Source of the DNA: Autumnicola musiva
GTDB taxonomy: Bacteria > Bacteroidota > Bacteroidia > Flavobacteriales > Flavobacteriaceae
Length of the DNA stretch: 64,000 nt
Assembly (NCBI RefSeq): GCF_031846585.1
Contig: NZ_JAVRHK010000005.1
Location: forward strand, 1-64,000
Direction: 5' to 3'
Position 1 is the first letter of the stretch. Every line of letters begins with the position of its first letter. Made by a program: the position numbers and the translations under genes. Under the pieces are notes generated by a model. The model was not told the DNA's origin. It did no database searches and saw nothing but the letters and a program-made list of their open reading frames with translations. Positions 1 through 7,303 of the stretch are shown piece after piece.

Positions 1-122
1 AATCGCCAATAAGCGGTAGCGTTATAAAGAAAATATTTACCTTGACAAACAAACCAATTCTAAGCCGACAAATCCGCGTCCCTTACTCCGCCAACTGGCG
101 ATAACCGCGGCCGTTGGCACAA
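1..122. repeat. Cassette-boundary repeat, left (attC-like)
   Basis: Bases 2-16 (ATCGCCAATAAGCGG) can pair with bases 88-102 (CCGCCAACTGGCGAT) at 12 of 15 positions, giving an imperfect palindrome about 100 nt long. It ends in CCGTTGGCACAA at 111-122. GTTGGCACAA (113-122) is the exact reverse complement of TTGTGCCAAC (872-881), just past the next gene. The block 84-116 is closely repeated at 2401-2434. A long imperfect palindrome ending in GTTG is seen directly. The reading as a recombination site is inference. The element may start before the window. Confidence 0.55.
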
Positions 123-297
123 ATTGATTACAATGGTTTATGGTTGGATTGAATAAAAGATAACAACAGTTTTAGATTTGCTGAGGCAATACTTGGAGGT
201 TAATTTGAGAAAGGATAAATACATTTATATACTAAATGAGATATATAGATTGGATATTTTAAAAAATTTAGCCATACATTAATTAAAAAATTTAGAT

Positions 298-843
298 ATG
301 AAAAAAGGACTATTTATTACGTTAACAGTGCTTTTATTTAGTGCTTGTAAAAATCAATATAATATAAAAACCAATGCTGCATTACCTGAATATATGAAAA
401 TTGTTAATGGGCAAACTACAATTAATGATTCCTCAATAGTATGTGAATTGAGCCTTAAACAATTGCCAACACAACTTAGATTTAATAGTAATGGATTAAA
501 AGTCAATGCTAGGGAGTATGAGTGGGGAGTTTATTTTGATAATAATAATGATGGAAATTATGACCTTTCTCTCGCTGTATCTAATTGGAAATCTGAGAAA
601 AAAAAAGAAAAGGAAGGTGAGATTCTTAAATATACACAGACAAACATTTGGAAAATTGAGAACGAAGGAGGATCCAACATTGGATATATTGATTCTAAAA
701 TAGAGGGAGATAAGATCATTTTAACTGCATTATTTGGTGCAAATAAATTAAATGAAATTTCATCTAGCTCTAAAATTAAATATCAAACATATTATAATAG
801 TGGAACTGAAACATATAAAGATTCTTTAATAATAGAAAATTGA
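298..843 (+). CDS. Putative lipoprotein, cassette-borne, unknown function
   Basis: 181 residues. The N-terminus has a signal peptide with lipobox LFSAC (Cys at about 17), so it is probably a lipidated envelope protein. The mature part is polar and contains an Asp/Asn-rich stretch (DNNNDGNYD, about residues 81-89) that resembles a calcium-binding loop; this is suggestive only. I recognise no family. The gene looks visibly more AT-rich than the metabolic genes further right. It stands alone and is flanked at 113-122 and 872-881 by exact 10-nt inverted repeats, so it reads as the single gene of a cassette-like unit. Start chosen at the ATG before the signal peptide. Confidence 0.75.
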   Translation: MKKGLFITLTVLLFSACKNQYNIKTNAALPEYMKIVNGQTTINDSSIVCELSLKQLPTQLRFNSNGLKVNAREYEWGVYFDNNNDGNYDLSLAVSNWKSEKKKEKEGEILKYTQTNIWKIENEGGSNIGYIDSKIEGDKIILTALFGANKLNEISSSSKIKYQTYYNSGTETYKDSLIIEN

Positions 844-870
844 TTGAATCAGGTATTTTTAAGAAATCAA

Positions 871-982
871 CTTGTGCCAACAATCGGTTCATCGCAAATA
901 ACGGGTATTGTCGAAAAAATTTCAACTATTTTTAAAACATAATCAGGTAGTTTTGGGACAGACTGCCGTTGGCAACAAGCTG
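871..982. repeat. Cassette-boundary region between units 1 and 2
   Basis: TTGTGCCAAC at 872-881 closes unit 1, as the exact complement of 113-122. GTTGGCAAC at 968-976 opens unit 2, as the exact complement of GTTGCCAAC at 1631-1639. Both boundaries carry the core CAAC/GTTG. The 86 bases between them show no ORF and only weak self-pairing, so a folded site here is less convincing than the one at 1-122. Confidence 0.5.
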
Positions 983-1049
983 AAAAATTATATCCTAATA
1001 AGGATAGAAATTTACGAAACATAATTGCGATTATCATTCAAAAGAAAAT

Positions 1050-1625
1050 ATGACTGACCGAAAAAAATCAATCAAATATAAATTCTCAAATTATGCCAAA
1101 TATTTTATCAAAGAAATTATTCCAGTAACAATCGGAATTTTAATAGCTCTTTATATAAATAATTGGAATGAAAATCGAAAAAACACAAACTATATAAACC
1201 AGATTTCTTCTTCAATTGATAAAGAATTAAATGAAACCAATGAAGATATAATTGACAATATAGAGATTCAAAAATCCCTTATTGACACTCTTGATTTTTA
1301 TGAAAAGAATAGCAAAATTTCAATATTAATTGCTGTGAAAAAAGCTAAGGGAATTCATATGCCTAAAATCAAAATAAATTCTTGGAAAGCTATTTCTAAT
1401 ACGAAAATTGAATTGATGTCATACAATAAAGTATCTGCTCTGGCCAATATTGAAGAACAGAAAGAAATATTGAATACGAAGATTGAAAATTTAATGAAGT
1501 TCATTTACTCAAATACAAAAGAAACTGGAATTGATAAAAAGCAACTTTTAAAATTAATGATGCAAGATATCATTAGTACAGAAAAAACAGTACAAAATGA
1601 AATTTATAGAATTAAAAGGAAATAA
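1050..1625 (+). CDS. DUF6090-like membrane-anchored protein, cassette-borne
   Basis: 191 residues. After a basic, Tyr/Phe-rich start there is one membrane segment ending in INNWNE (roughly residues 23-43). The pattern FIKEI..V.IGILIAL.INNWNE is the signature of the Bacteroidota DUF6090 family, which has no established function. The rest is charged and probably helical. The gene is alone between the inverted arms at 968-976 and 1631-1639, consistent with a one-gene cassette. A 191-residue length is within what I recall for the family. Family assignment is fairly secure; function is unknown. Confidence 0.8.
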   Translation: MTDRKKSIKYKFSNYAKYFIKEIIPVTIGILIALYINNWNENRKNTNYINQISSSIDKELNETNEDIIDNIEIQKSLIDTLDFYEKNSKISILIAVKKAKGIHMPKIKINSWKAISNTKIELMSYNKVSALANIEEQKEILNTKIENLMKFIYSNTKETGIDKKQLLKLMMQDIISTEKTVQNEIYRIKRK

Positions 1626-1627
1626 AG

Positions 1628-1643
1628 CCAGTTGCCAACAACG
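1628..1643. repeat. Cassette-boundary arm closing unit 2
   Basis: GCCAGTTGCCAACAACG. The nine bases GTTGCCAAC (1631-1639) are the exact reverse complement of GTTGGCAAC at 968-976, upstream of the same gene. The sequence just past it (CATAAG) runs directly into the IS110 remnant, so the rest of the boundary element is separated or lost. Confidence 0.5.
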
Positions 1644-1645
1644 CA

Positions 1646-2397
1646 TAAGAAAGTGCCTTAACCTTTCGGTTGACATCAAGCTTAAGCCCATGAAAATAAT
1701 AGTACTTTGCTAAATGACCCTCCAGAGTTTCCCGGAAGAAACCAATCTCCACTTCGGCAAGCCATTTGACGAACTTTCTAGTCCATTTCTCTTTGCTTAA
1801 GTCTTCCGGAATATCGATACCGTTGAAATGAAGAAAAGATTTGATTTGGGTCTTGGTTCTTGCAAGGTCTCGCGCAATGGTTTTTCTCAACCGAACAAGG
1901 CTTCTGTCTGCCAAAGTTTCTAAAGAAGGAATGTAAATTGGAGTCAGCTCACCATTCTTTAGAGAACGGGCGATCTTTTTACTATCCCTCGAATCATTTT
2001 TCTGAACCTTCTCTTTTCCAGTAGTGGGAACATCTGCAGGATTCACCACAATGGATTGAATACCCAGTTCCAGTAACCGATAATGAGGCATAAAACCGGC
2101 AAAACCAGCCTCATAGGCACTGAAGTAACTCCCGCCAGGTAATTCTCCTCTAGGTGGTTCAAGAGGGTCTGGGCATTAGCATTTTGGGAAAAGGTTTTCT
2201 GGTAATATGGATCCATCATTACCGTTACATTCCAGCTCTTAAGGTGGGTGTCGATACCAACATAAATATTTTGGCCGGTGAAGTCGAATTGTGTACTTTG
2301 TGTCTGCATAGGTTTTGGATTTAAAGTAAGTAACTAGATATTACTATATTACAATAACCATCTGAAACTTACACTTTTATCCTTATACAAACATAGG
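1646..2397 (-). mobile_element. IS110-family insertion sequence remnant
   Basis: A degenerate IS110-type element inserted between the end of unit 2 (1628-1643) and the start of unit 3 (2398-2445). It carries a frameshifted, 3'-truncated transposase on the minus strand and about 88 bases of non-coding sequence before the transposase start (2310-2397). In IS110 elements the non-coding end next to the transposase start can encode the bridge RNA; whether this one did is not visible. No terminal inverted repeats are evident, as expected for IS110. Exact ends are uncertain by several bases. Confidence 0.6.
1650..2309 (-). pseudogene. IS110-family transposase, N-terminal part, frameshifted
   Basis: The minus strand encodes the N-terminal DEDD (RuvC-like) catalytic part of an IS110 transposase. 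VGIDTH, with the first catalytic Asp, lies near the start. After NHLEENY the frame is lost, and the typical GSYFSAYEAGFAGF segment continues in another frame, so one base is missing near 2136-2140. The reading frame continues through HYRLLELGIQ, VNPADVPT and NDSRDSKKIARSL to about 1650. The C-terminal Transposase_20 domain is absent: roughly 220 residues remain of an expected 330 or so. Two inactivating lesions make it a pseudogene. Confidence 0.8.
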
Positions 2398-2445
2398 GCC
2401 TACTCCCGCAACTTGCGAGAACCGCAAACCGTTGTGAGCAAGCTT
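2398..2445. repeat. Cassette-boundary repeat opening unit 3
   Basis: Bases 2401-2434 closely match 84-116, sharing TACTCC, AACT, GCGA, AACCGC and CCGTTG in the same order with one compensating gap. It ends in GTTGTGAGC (2431-2439), the exact complement of GCTCACAAC at 2967-2975 beyond the next gene. The conserved part is shared with the other unit, while the terminal bases are unit-specific. Internal pairing of GCAACTTGC (2408-2416) is also visible. Confidence 0.55.
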
Positions 2446-2458
2446 AAATGAAAAAATT

Positions 2459-2956
2459 ATGATACAATTATTCTGGTCAATATTAAATATTACAATTCTC
2501 TTATTCTTCTTATACTTATTTGTTGGGTTGCTATTTCAGGGAAAAAAGATATTTGAAGGTAAATTTAAAAATCTTTCAATTGCTATATTGATTTTAGGTG
2601 TATTTCATATAGTTTCAGCTAATGATTCTGAAAAATTAGATAGTATTATTATTGATGACAATTACAACCTAGAAAATAGTACTCAATCGGAGACAATTAT
2701 TTTAGAAGAAAATATGACGATGAATATCAATTTATCGGTTGTCTATTCAAATAAAAATGAGGTTTTAGTTCCTATAAGAGCAACAAGTTATCTTACAGGT
2801 TTAGTAAGCGGTTATGATTGGAAAATTGAATCTGTTAATACAACAGACAAGAATGAAAAAGAAAAAAATGATTTCATTGCAAGTGGAATTTTAGAATGGA
2901 AATTATTTGGAATAACAATTTATAGCCAGGAAAAAACTTTCGAAGGAAAAATCTAA
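2459..2956 (+). CDS. Small membrane protein, cassette-borne, unknown function
   Basis: 165 residues. Two hydrophobic segments (about residues 8-28 and 40-55) are followed by an acidic, polar domain rich in Asn, Glu and Thr, presumably outside the cytoplasm. I recognise no family. The gene lies 13 bases after the boundary repeat at 2398-2445 and ends 10 bases before the matching arm (2967-2975), so the unit contains only this gene. It is AT-rich like the other cassette genes. Start chosen at the first ATG, which sits directly before the membrane segment. Confidence 0.7.
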   Translation: MIQLFWSILNITILLFFLYLFVGLLFQGKKIFEGKFKNLSIAILILGVFHIVSANDSEKLDSIIIDDNYNLENSTQSETIILEENMTMNINLSVVYSNKNEVLVPIRATSYLTGLVSGYDWKIESVNTTDKNEKEKNDFIASGILEWKLFGITIYSQEKTFEGKI

Positions 2957-2960
2957 CTAT

Positions 2961-2980
2961 AAGCCAGCTCACAACAAAGA
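2961..2980. repeat. Cassette-boundary arm closing unit 3
   Basis: AAGCCAGCTCACAACAAAGA. GCTCACAAC (2967-2975) pairs exactly with GTTGTGAGC (2431-2439). The AGCCAG prefix is shared with the arm closing unit 2 (1627-1632), so both conserved and unit-specific parts are present. Confidence 0.5.
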
Positions 2981-3002
2981 ACTGAGCTAAGTTCCAAGTA
3001 AA

Positions 3003-3195
3003 CTATTCCATTTTTGATACAAAATTTTCATCATAAGGCAGGCCTGATTTCGTGATCGCAAAAGCTTGTTTAAGAAGTTTATTACAGACTGCAATCAATG
3101 CCAGTTTCTTGCTCTTTCCCTTGGTTATTATTCGTTCATAGATCTCTTTGCAGGCTTTGTTGTGTTTACAGGCTGTGAAACTGCACATGAATATC
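3003..3195 (-). pseudogene. IS110-family transposase, C-terminal fragment
   Basis: The minus strand encodes the very end of an IS110/IS116/IS902-type transposase: FMCSFTACKHNKACKEIYER, then KGKSKKLALIAVCNKLLKQA, ending 23 bases after the arm closing unit 3. Upstream sequence no longer reads as transposase. It cannot simply be the missing C-terminus of the copy at 1650-2309, because for a minus-strand gene that part should lie at lower coordinates. It is either a second element or the product of rearrangement. Confidence 0.75.
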
Positions 3196-3340
3196 CACCA
3201 GCTGTTTCGGTAAAACAGTGCCACTTTAAAAGCTTGAATTTAGCACCCATTTAGGAGACTCAACTCATAAGACGCTAATACATTAAAGCAAAATTATTTA
3301 TAGATTTGAAGCTAGTACCCGTAAACCTGAAACAAAAAGA

Positions 3341-3613
3341 TTTTTTTCTCAAGTAGTAGATTTATTACAAAGTGCCCGGCAAAAAGTAGTACGGTCTGTA
3401 AACCAAACCATGGTTCTTACCTAATTTAAAATAGGCAAAATGATTTTTGAGGAAGAACAAAATAATTAAGAAAGAGCTGCTTACCGAAAACATCTCTTAA
3501 ATGGACTTTCAGAAGTACTGACAAAGGAGTTCGGTATGGGATTTTCTCAGACCAACCTGAAACAAATGAGACGATTTTATCTCATTTTTTCAAAAGGTCT
3601 GACCCTGCCTGGC
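3341..3613 (+). pseudogene. Decayed YhcG/DUF1016 N-terminal domain
   Basis: One frame reads VVDLLQSARQKVVRSVNQT, MVLT, stop (TAA 3422-3424), FKIGKMIFEEEQNN, stop (TAA 3467-3469), ERAAYRKHLLNGLSEVLTKE, FGMGFSQTNLKQMRRFYL and stops resembling the family at about 3613. This matches the DUF1016 N-terminal DNA-binding domain of YhcG-type PD-(D/E)XK nucleases in order and spacing. Two in-frame stops and the absence of the C-terminal nuclease domain show it is dead. Such genes are common in restriction and defence regions. Confidence 0.75.
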
Positions 3614-3736
3614 GATTCACAGGAAAACCGCAAACACTATTTGCAAAATAGCATTTCCGGGACAGCGTCCCGTTTAAATTCAGATTGTAAACCTAAACAA
3701 CAAATTTGTACCTTTATAATCTAAATTTTTATAGTT

Positions 3737-3952
3737 ATGGGAGCACTGGAGTTACGGGAGGAATTGCATAAATACATAGAAATTGGTGATAAAAAGTTAT
3801 TAAACGCCCTGCATAAGACCGCACGGCAATACATGGAACAACAAAGACGGTTAAACCAAATGATTGCCGAAGGGGAAGAAGATATAGCGGCAGGTAAAAT
3901 TTATAGCATAGCAGAGGCAAAAAAAATAGTAGCTGATTGGGAGAAAGAATAA
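3737..3952 (+). CDS. Antitoxin-like protein (RelB-type addiction module component)
   Basis: 71 residues, highly charged and predicted helical. The ending MIAEGEEDIAAGKIYS followed by EAKKIVADWEKE resembles the short Bacteroidota antitoxins of RelE/ParE modules, in which this tail wraps the toxin. No RelE/ParE toxin follows; the next gene, 48 bases on, is an HNH endonuclease. So it is either an orphan left after loss of its toxin or it has a new partner. Start at the ATG 13 bases after a TAATCT-rich leader. Family call moderate, partnership unknown. Confidence 0.65.
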   Translation: MGALELREELHKYIEIGDKKLLNALHKTARQYMEQQRRLNQMIAEGEEDIAAGKIYSIAEAKKIVADWEKE

Positions 3953-4000
3953 AACCTGTTTTATTCTTAGCCATGCTCACGTGGTTCAGGATTTAAATTT

Positions 4001-4999
4001 ATGAATAAAGAACCCATTGTTCCCCCGGAAATTTTGGATAAATACTCCCACTTCTTTAAAAAATTAAAGCGTGGGGTAAGCAAACATTTAGGAAAAGCCC
4101 CGCATAAGCCGGTAATGCTTTTAGCAGTCATACGGGGAATACGAAAAAACCAGATTACGGATAACCGCCTCTTTATAACTCCTGAACTACTGTTGAATTT
4201 TAGGGAAACCTGGAATCAGGTTGTAGATACCGGCCATACAGAGAATTTCGCCCTCCCTTTTTTCCATATGCGTTCCGAACCTTTCTGGCAGCTGGTGGCG
4301 AAACCGGGAATGGAAATTGGCATCACCCGTTCCGGCAGCATACGCAGTTTTAAAAATTTACAGGAAACCGTGGCATTTGCCCAGATTGACCCGAGATTAT
4401 TCCTGCTGCTGCAACAGCCGCAAACCCGCGAATACCTTGAAGCACAATTACTACAACAGTATTTTTATACTACCAAAACCAATTACAGGGATAACCGTGA
4501 TTCTGCCGAAGAGTCGGAGCTGGAATACCAGATCACCCATTCATCGGGTGAAGAATACCGGGAACGATTACTTCTTTTAAAATCCCAATTAGACGAAAGC
4601 CGGTACCAGGAAGAACTGTTTATACGCGGCGGTCTATTTAAGCGCAGTATCCCCAGGATTTACGACCATCGTTGCTGTATCTCGGGAATGCGCATTATGG
4701 CCACGCCAAATATCCAGATGATCGATGCCTGCCATATTCACCCCTTCAGCCTTTCCAATGACGATACCGTGAGAAACGGCATTGCCCTCTCTCCTAACCT
4801 GCACCGGGCATTTGACCGCGGGCTAATAAGCATAACGGCAGATTATAAAGTTAAAGTTTCGGCTTTAGTCCACGATAAAGATTCGGAGTTCACCTTGAAA
4901 CAGTTTGAAGACGAACCTATCCTCCTGCCGGAAAAAGAAGAATGGCAGCCATCAATAGAGTCTTTAATCTGGCACCGGGAGGAAGTGTTTTTGGGGTGA
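4001..4999 (+). CDS. HNH endonuclease, McrA-like, possibly phosphorothioate-DNA specific
   Basis: 332 residues. The C-terminal HNH_2-type nuclease module spans about 205-280: DACHIHPF (H245, H247), RNGIALSPNLHRAFDRG with N259, H268 and D272. The N-terminal part has GKAPHKPVMLLAVI (32-44) and ALPFFHMRS near 84-92, a layout I associate with the sulfur-binding domain of type IV enzymes of the ScoMcrA type that cut phosphorothioated DNA; that substrate is inference. It follows an antitoxin-like gene by 48 bases and converges with the Fic gene, the two stop codons being 4 bases apart. A broken second copy of its 3' end lies at 6197-6513. Full length, no lesions seen. Confidence 0.8.
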   Translation: MNKEPIVPPEILDKYSHFFKKLKRGVSKHLGKAPHKPVMLLAVIRGIRKNQITDNRLFITPELLLNFRETWNQVVDTGHTENFALPFFHMRSEPFWQLVAKPGMEIGITRSGSIRSFKNLQETVAFAQIDPRLFLLLQQPQTREYLEAQLLQQYFYTTKTNYRDNRDSAEESELEYQITHSSGEEYRERLLLLKSQLDESRYQEELFIRGGLFKRSIPRIYDHRCCISGMRIMATPNIQMIDACHIHPFSLSNDDTVRNGIALSPNLHRAFDRGLISITADYKVKVSALVHDKDSEFTLKQFEDEPILLPEKEEWQPSIESLIWHREEVFLG

Positions 5000-5003
5000 A
5001 AGT

Positions 5004-6106
5004 TTATAAATTCAGCAGATAACTGGTACTTCTTCCCCCACCCTTCTTAATAAAAGCACCTTTATCAAATAAGTCCTGAAGATCACGGGTAGCAGTAGAT
5101 TTAGAGGTTCTGTTAAGAGAAATGTATTTACCGGCATTCATACCGCCTTCAAATCCTTTATAGCCTTCTGCAAGCATTCTCTTTACTGTTTTGAGCTGTC
5201 GCTCATTTAGCTTATCCTGGAATTTATCAAAAAATTTTGCCTTCTTCACTGAAAAATTGATAAGCTGCCCGGCATCCTCCTGAGCTTCCAGGGTTGTTTT
5301 TACGAAATAATTAATCCATGGGGTTATCTCGTTGGACCGCTGTGCTTTTTTTAAAGCTTCATAATAATTTTTTTTTTGGCTTCAATCGCCTTGGAAAGAC
5401 TTAGCAAAACAGGTCGTTGAAGGTATTGGGAAAGGGCTTTCTTTGAAATAGCGCGACCAATCCTGCCGTTACCGTCTTCGAAAGGGTGGATGCTCTCAAA
5501 ATAAAGATGTGCCACCGCAGCACGAATTACAGGTTGTTTTATTTCTTCATTCGAACCCGGCGCAGTATTATTAAACCAATTAATAAAATTTTTCATTTCA
5601 ATAGGTACGGTTGAAGAAGGCGGAGCTTCGTAATTCACTATTTCTCTTCCCATCGCCCCGGAGATTACCTGCATAGGTTCATTGTGATCTCTCCAGGCAG
5701 CCATATTTACAGCTGAACTTCCTTTCATTAACATCGCATGCCAATTAAACAACACTCTTTCTGATAATGGCTTTTGAAAATGTTTTTGTGCATCAACCAT
5801 CATTTGAGAAACGCCTTGAGCTCTTTGATCTTTCACGGCTTCCCGTTTACTATTTAGCCCGAGATTATTGCGGATGGAAGACATGACATCCTTTCTACTT
5901 AAGTATTCTCCTTCGATCTCTGAAGTCTTCAGAGCCTCTGCCACTAATAAATCGACGATAGATTCAAATTGAAGTTCTTCCGGCAAAACCTCCATTGCTC
6001 CGTTGAGCCTGCCGGCTCTTTCAGAAAAAGCATAGAGATCTTTCTCCACTTCAACCGTAGAATATTTAAATTCAGGCCAATCTTTTTGTTGCCAGTTATA
6101 TTTCAT
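5004..6106 (-). pseudogene. Fic family AMPylase-like protein, frameshifted at an A10 tract
   Basis: The first 251 codons encode a DUF4172-like N-terminus, a class II inhibitory motif TSEIEG (61-66) and the Fic active site HPFEDGNGRIGR (207-218), which in the family transfers AMP to protein hydroxyls. At a run of ten A (minus strand, 5377-5368) the frame breaks and a stop follows. In the next frame the protein continues as NYYEALKKAQRSNEITPWIN and on to a C-terminal winged-helix-like part (TSKSTATRDLQDLFDKGAF) ending at 5004. One extra A or two fewer would restore about 366 residues. It could be a real lesion, phase variation or a homopolymer sequencing error. Two operator-like palindromes precede it. 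Confidence 0.8.
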
Positions 6107-6177
6107 GAGCCGAATAGAAATATTAATCGGCTCAAATATAGTAAAAAAATGAACCGAATAGATTTATAAATCGGCTC
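6107..6177 (-). promoter_or_regulatory. Tandem operator palindromes and promoter of the Fic gene
   Basis: Two 27-bp near-identical imperfect palindromes lie at 6107-6133 and 6151-6177 (44 bp start to start). Each has a left arm GA(G/A)CCGAATAGA and a right arm AATCGGCTC. On the minus strand a Bacteroidota -7 element TATATTTG occupies 6140-6133, between them and touching the proximal one. The proximal palindrome abuts the Fic start codon at 6106, leaving no room for a separate ribosome-binding site. Likely an autoregulatory operator pair, read by the winged-helix C-terminus of the Fic protein or another factor; the binder is inferred. Confidence 0.65.
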
Positions 6178-6196
6178 ATTTATATGAAATTACGAG

Positions 6197-6513
6197 CGTT
6201 TTTATCGAAGACACCTTACAATGAGTGGTAAAGAAGCACAAGAAATGGTTGATGCCGGCACATTTACCCTTTCAATTATACCATTGAAAATGACATCGCT
6301 CTTTCCTCAATTCTCTATCGCGCCTTTGACCGCGAGCTAATAAGCATAACAGCAAATTATAAAGTAAAAGTTTCGGCTTTAGTCAACGATAAAGATTCCG
6401 AATTTACTTTACACCAATTTGATAACCAGCCTATCCTGTTACCTTGCAAAAAAGAATGGCATCCTTCTATCGAATCCCTTACCTGTTACAGGAAAGAAGT
6501 TTTTTTAGGGTAA
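6197..6513 (+). pseudogene. Broken second copy of the HNH endonuclease 3' end
   Basis: From about 6292 one frame reads DIALSSILYRAFDRELISIT and continues through VSALVNDKDSEFTL, QPILLP and SIESL to EVFLG and TAA at 6511. This matches the last 75 residues of the gene at 4001-4999 at most positions. Upstream (6197-6290) similarity continues (MSG near 6220, MVDA near 6246) but with frame changes and loss of the HNH histidines. It lies immediately upstream of the Fic promoter, so the Fic gene is bracketed by two direct repeats of HNH sequence. Confidence 0.85.
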
Positions 6514-6613
6514 AAAGTAGGATTAAGTTTTAAATTTCCCGGTGGTCAAGATCCCGTATAGTTTTAAAAATAAGCTATTTTTTGCCGTAGCCAGCCCATA
6601 AATCGATTCCGGT

Positions 6614-7303
6614 TTAGTCAAACCTAATTAAAATATTATTGTAATAAATAGTAGTAGCAGCCTCAAAACCGGAATCTGTACCCACAATTACCCAAATCTC
6701 CCCATTCTCATCAGATTTCATTACAAATGGATCCTGGTTGCTTAAGGTCTTTAAAGCATATACATCTTCCTCCAGACCATTCGAGAAATCTCCAAGATTA
6801 ATCATATCCTCTCCTTCCTCAGCCTGGTTTCCCTTGTCTATATTCATCCGGTAAATCCCATTATCATCCAGTTCTTTCACCGGTTCCACCTGGCTTGCAC
6901 CTGCTTTAATATAAACGCTGCTTCCGGGTGAGCCACCGACGCCAAAAGAATTATCAGGGGCATTGGTTGCAAATTCCAGGGTGAAAGTGATATCATAATT
7001 GGAATTGGGCTTTAGCCCTGTGATTTTCCTTTTTATAAACATAAACAGATCATCACTATGGTTATTTCCCGACTGTTTGATAGCATGATCATCCTGATCC
7101 AACGGGGACGGAAGTGCAGCATACGCATATTCCAATTCATAAAAGCTTTCTTCACCTTCCGGATAATCTGCAAAGTCGGCCTGCCATTCCTCCACTCCTG
7201 TATTAAAGTTAAAGGACTTCTGTAGCGGATCATTGCCTGTATCGCCATCTGAACAGCCTGAGAATAATAAAATCATTAGCAAAAGATAAATATTTTTATT
7301 CAT
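6614..7303 (-). CDS. Putative lipoprotein, unknown function
   Basis: 229 residues with a signal peptide and lipobox LFSGC (Cys at about 17), so it is probably an outer-membrane or surface lipoprotein. The mature protein is acidic. Its architecture (FNFNTGVEEWQADFADYP near the start, Gly/Ser-rich centre, YYNNILIRFD at the end) suggests a beta-sandwich of the carbohydrate-binding or discoidin-like kind often found in Bacteroidota surface proteins. That fold is a guess from composition. No partner gene is close. Start at the ATG before the signal peptide. Confidence 0.75.
   Translation of the reverse strand: MNKNIYLLLMILLFSGCSDGDTGNDPLQKSFNFNTGVEEWQADFADYPEGEESFYELEYAYAALPSPLDQDDHAIKQSGNNHSDDLFMFIKRKITGLKPNSNYDITFTLEFATNAPDNSFGVGGSPGSSVYIKAGASQVEPVKELDDNGIYRMNIDKGNQAEEGEDMINLGDFSNGLEEDVYALKTLSNQDPFVMKSDENGEIWVIVGTDSGFEAATTIYYNNILIRFD

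Noticed and set aside
1..3000. A classical integron with intI and standard attC sites
   Set aside because: No integrase is visible in the window and the boundary cores do not fit GTTRRRY/RYYYAAC, so only the architecture, not the family, is claimed.
1650..3195. The two IS110 fragments as halves of one interrupted transposase
   Set aside because: On the minus strand the C-terminal part should lie at lower coordinates than the N-terminal part, but it lies at higher ones.
3735..3980. A minus-strand ORF across the antitoxin-like gene
   Set aside because: It is antisense to a gene with family resemblance, is hydrophobic without pattern and has no homologous feel.
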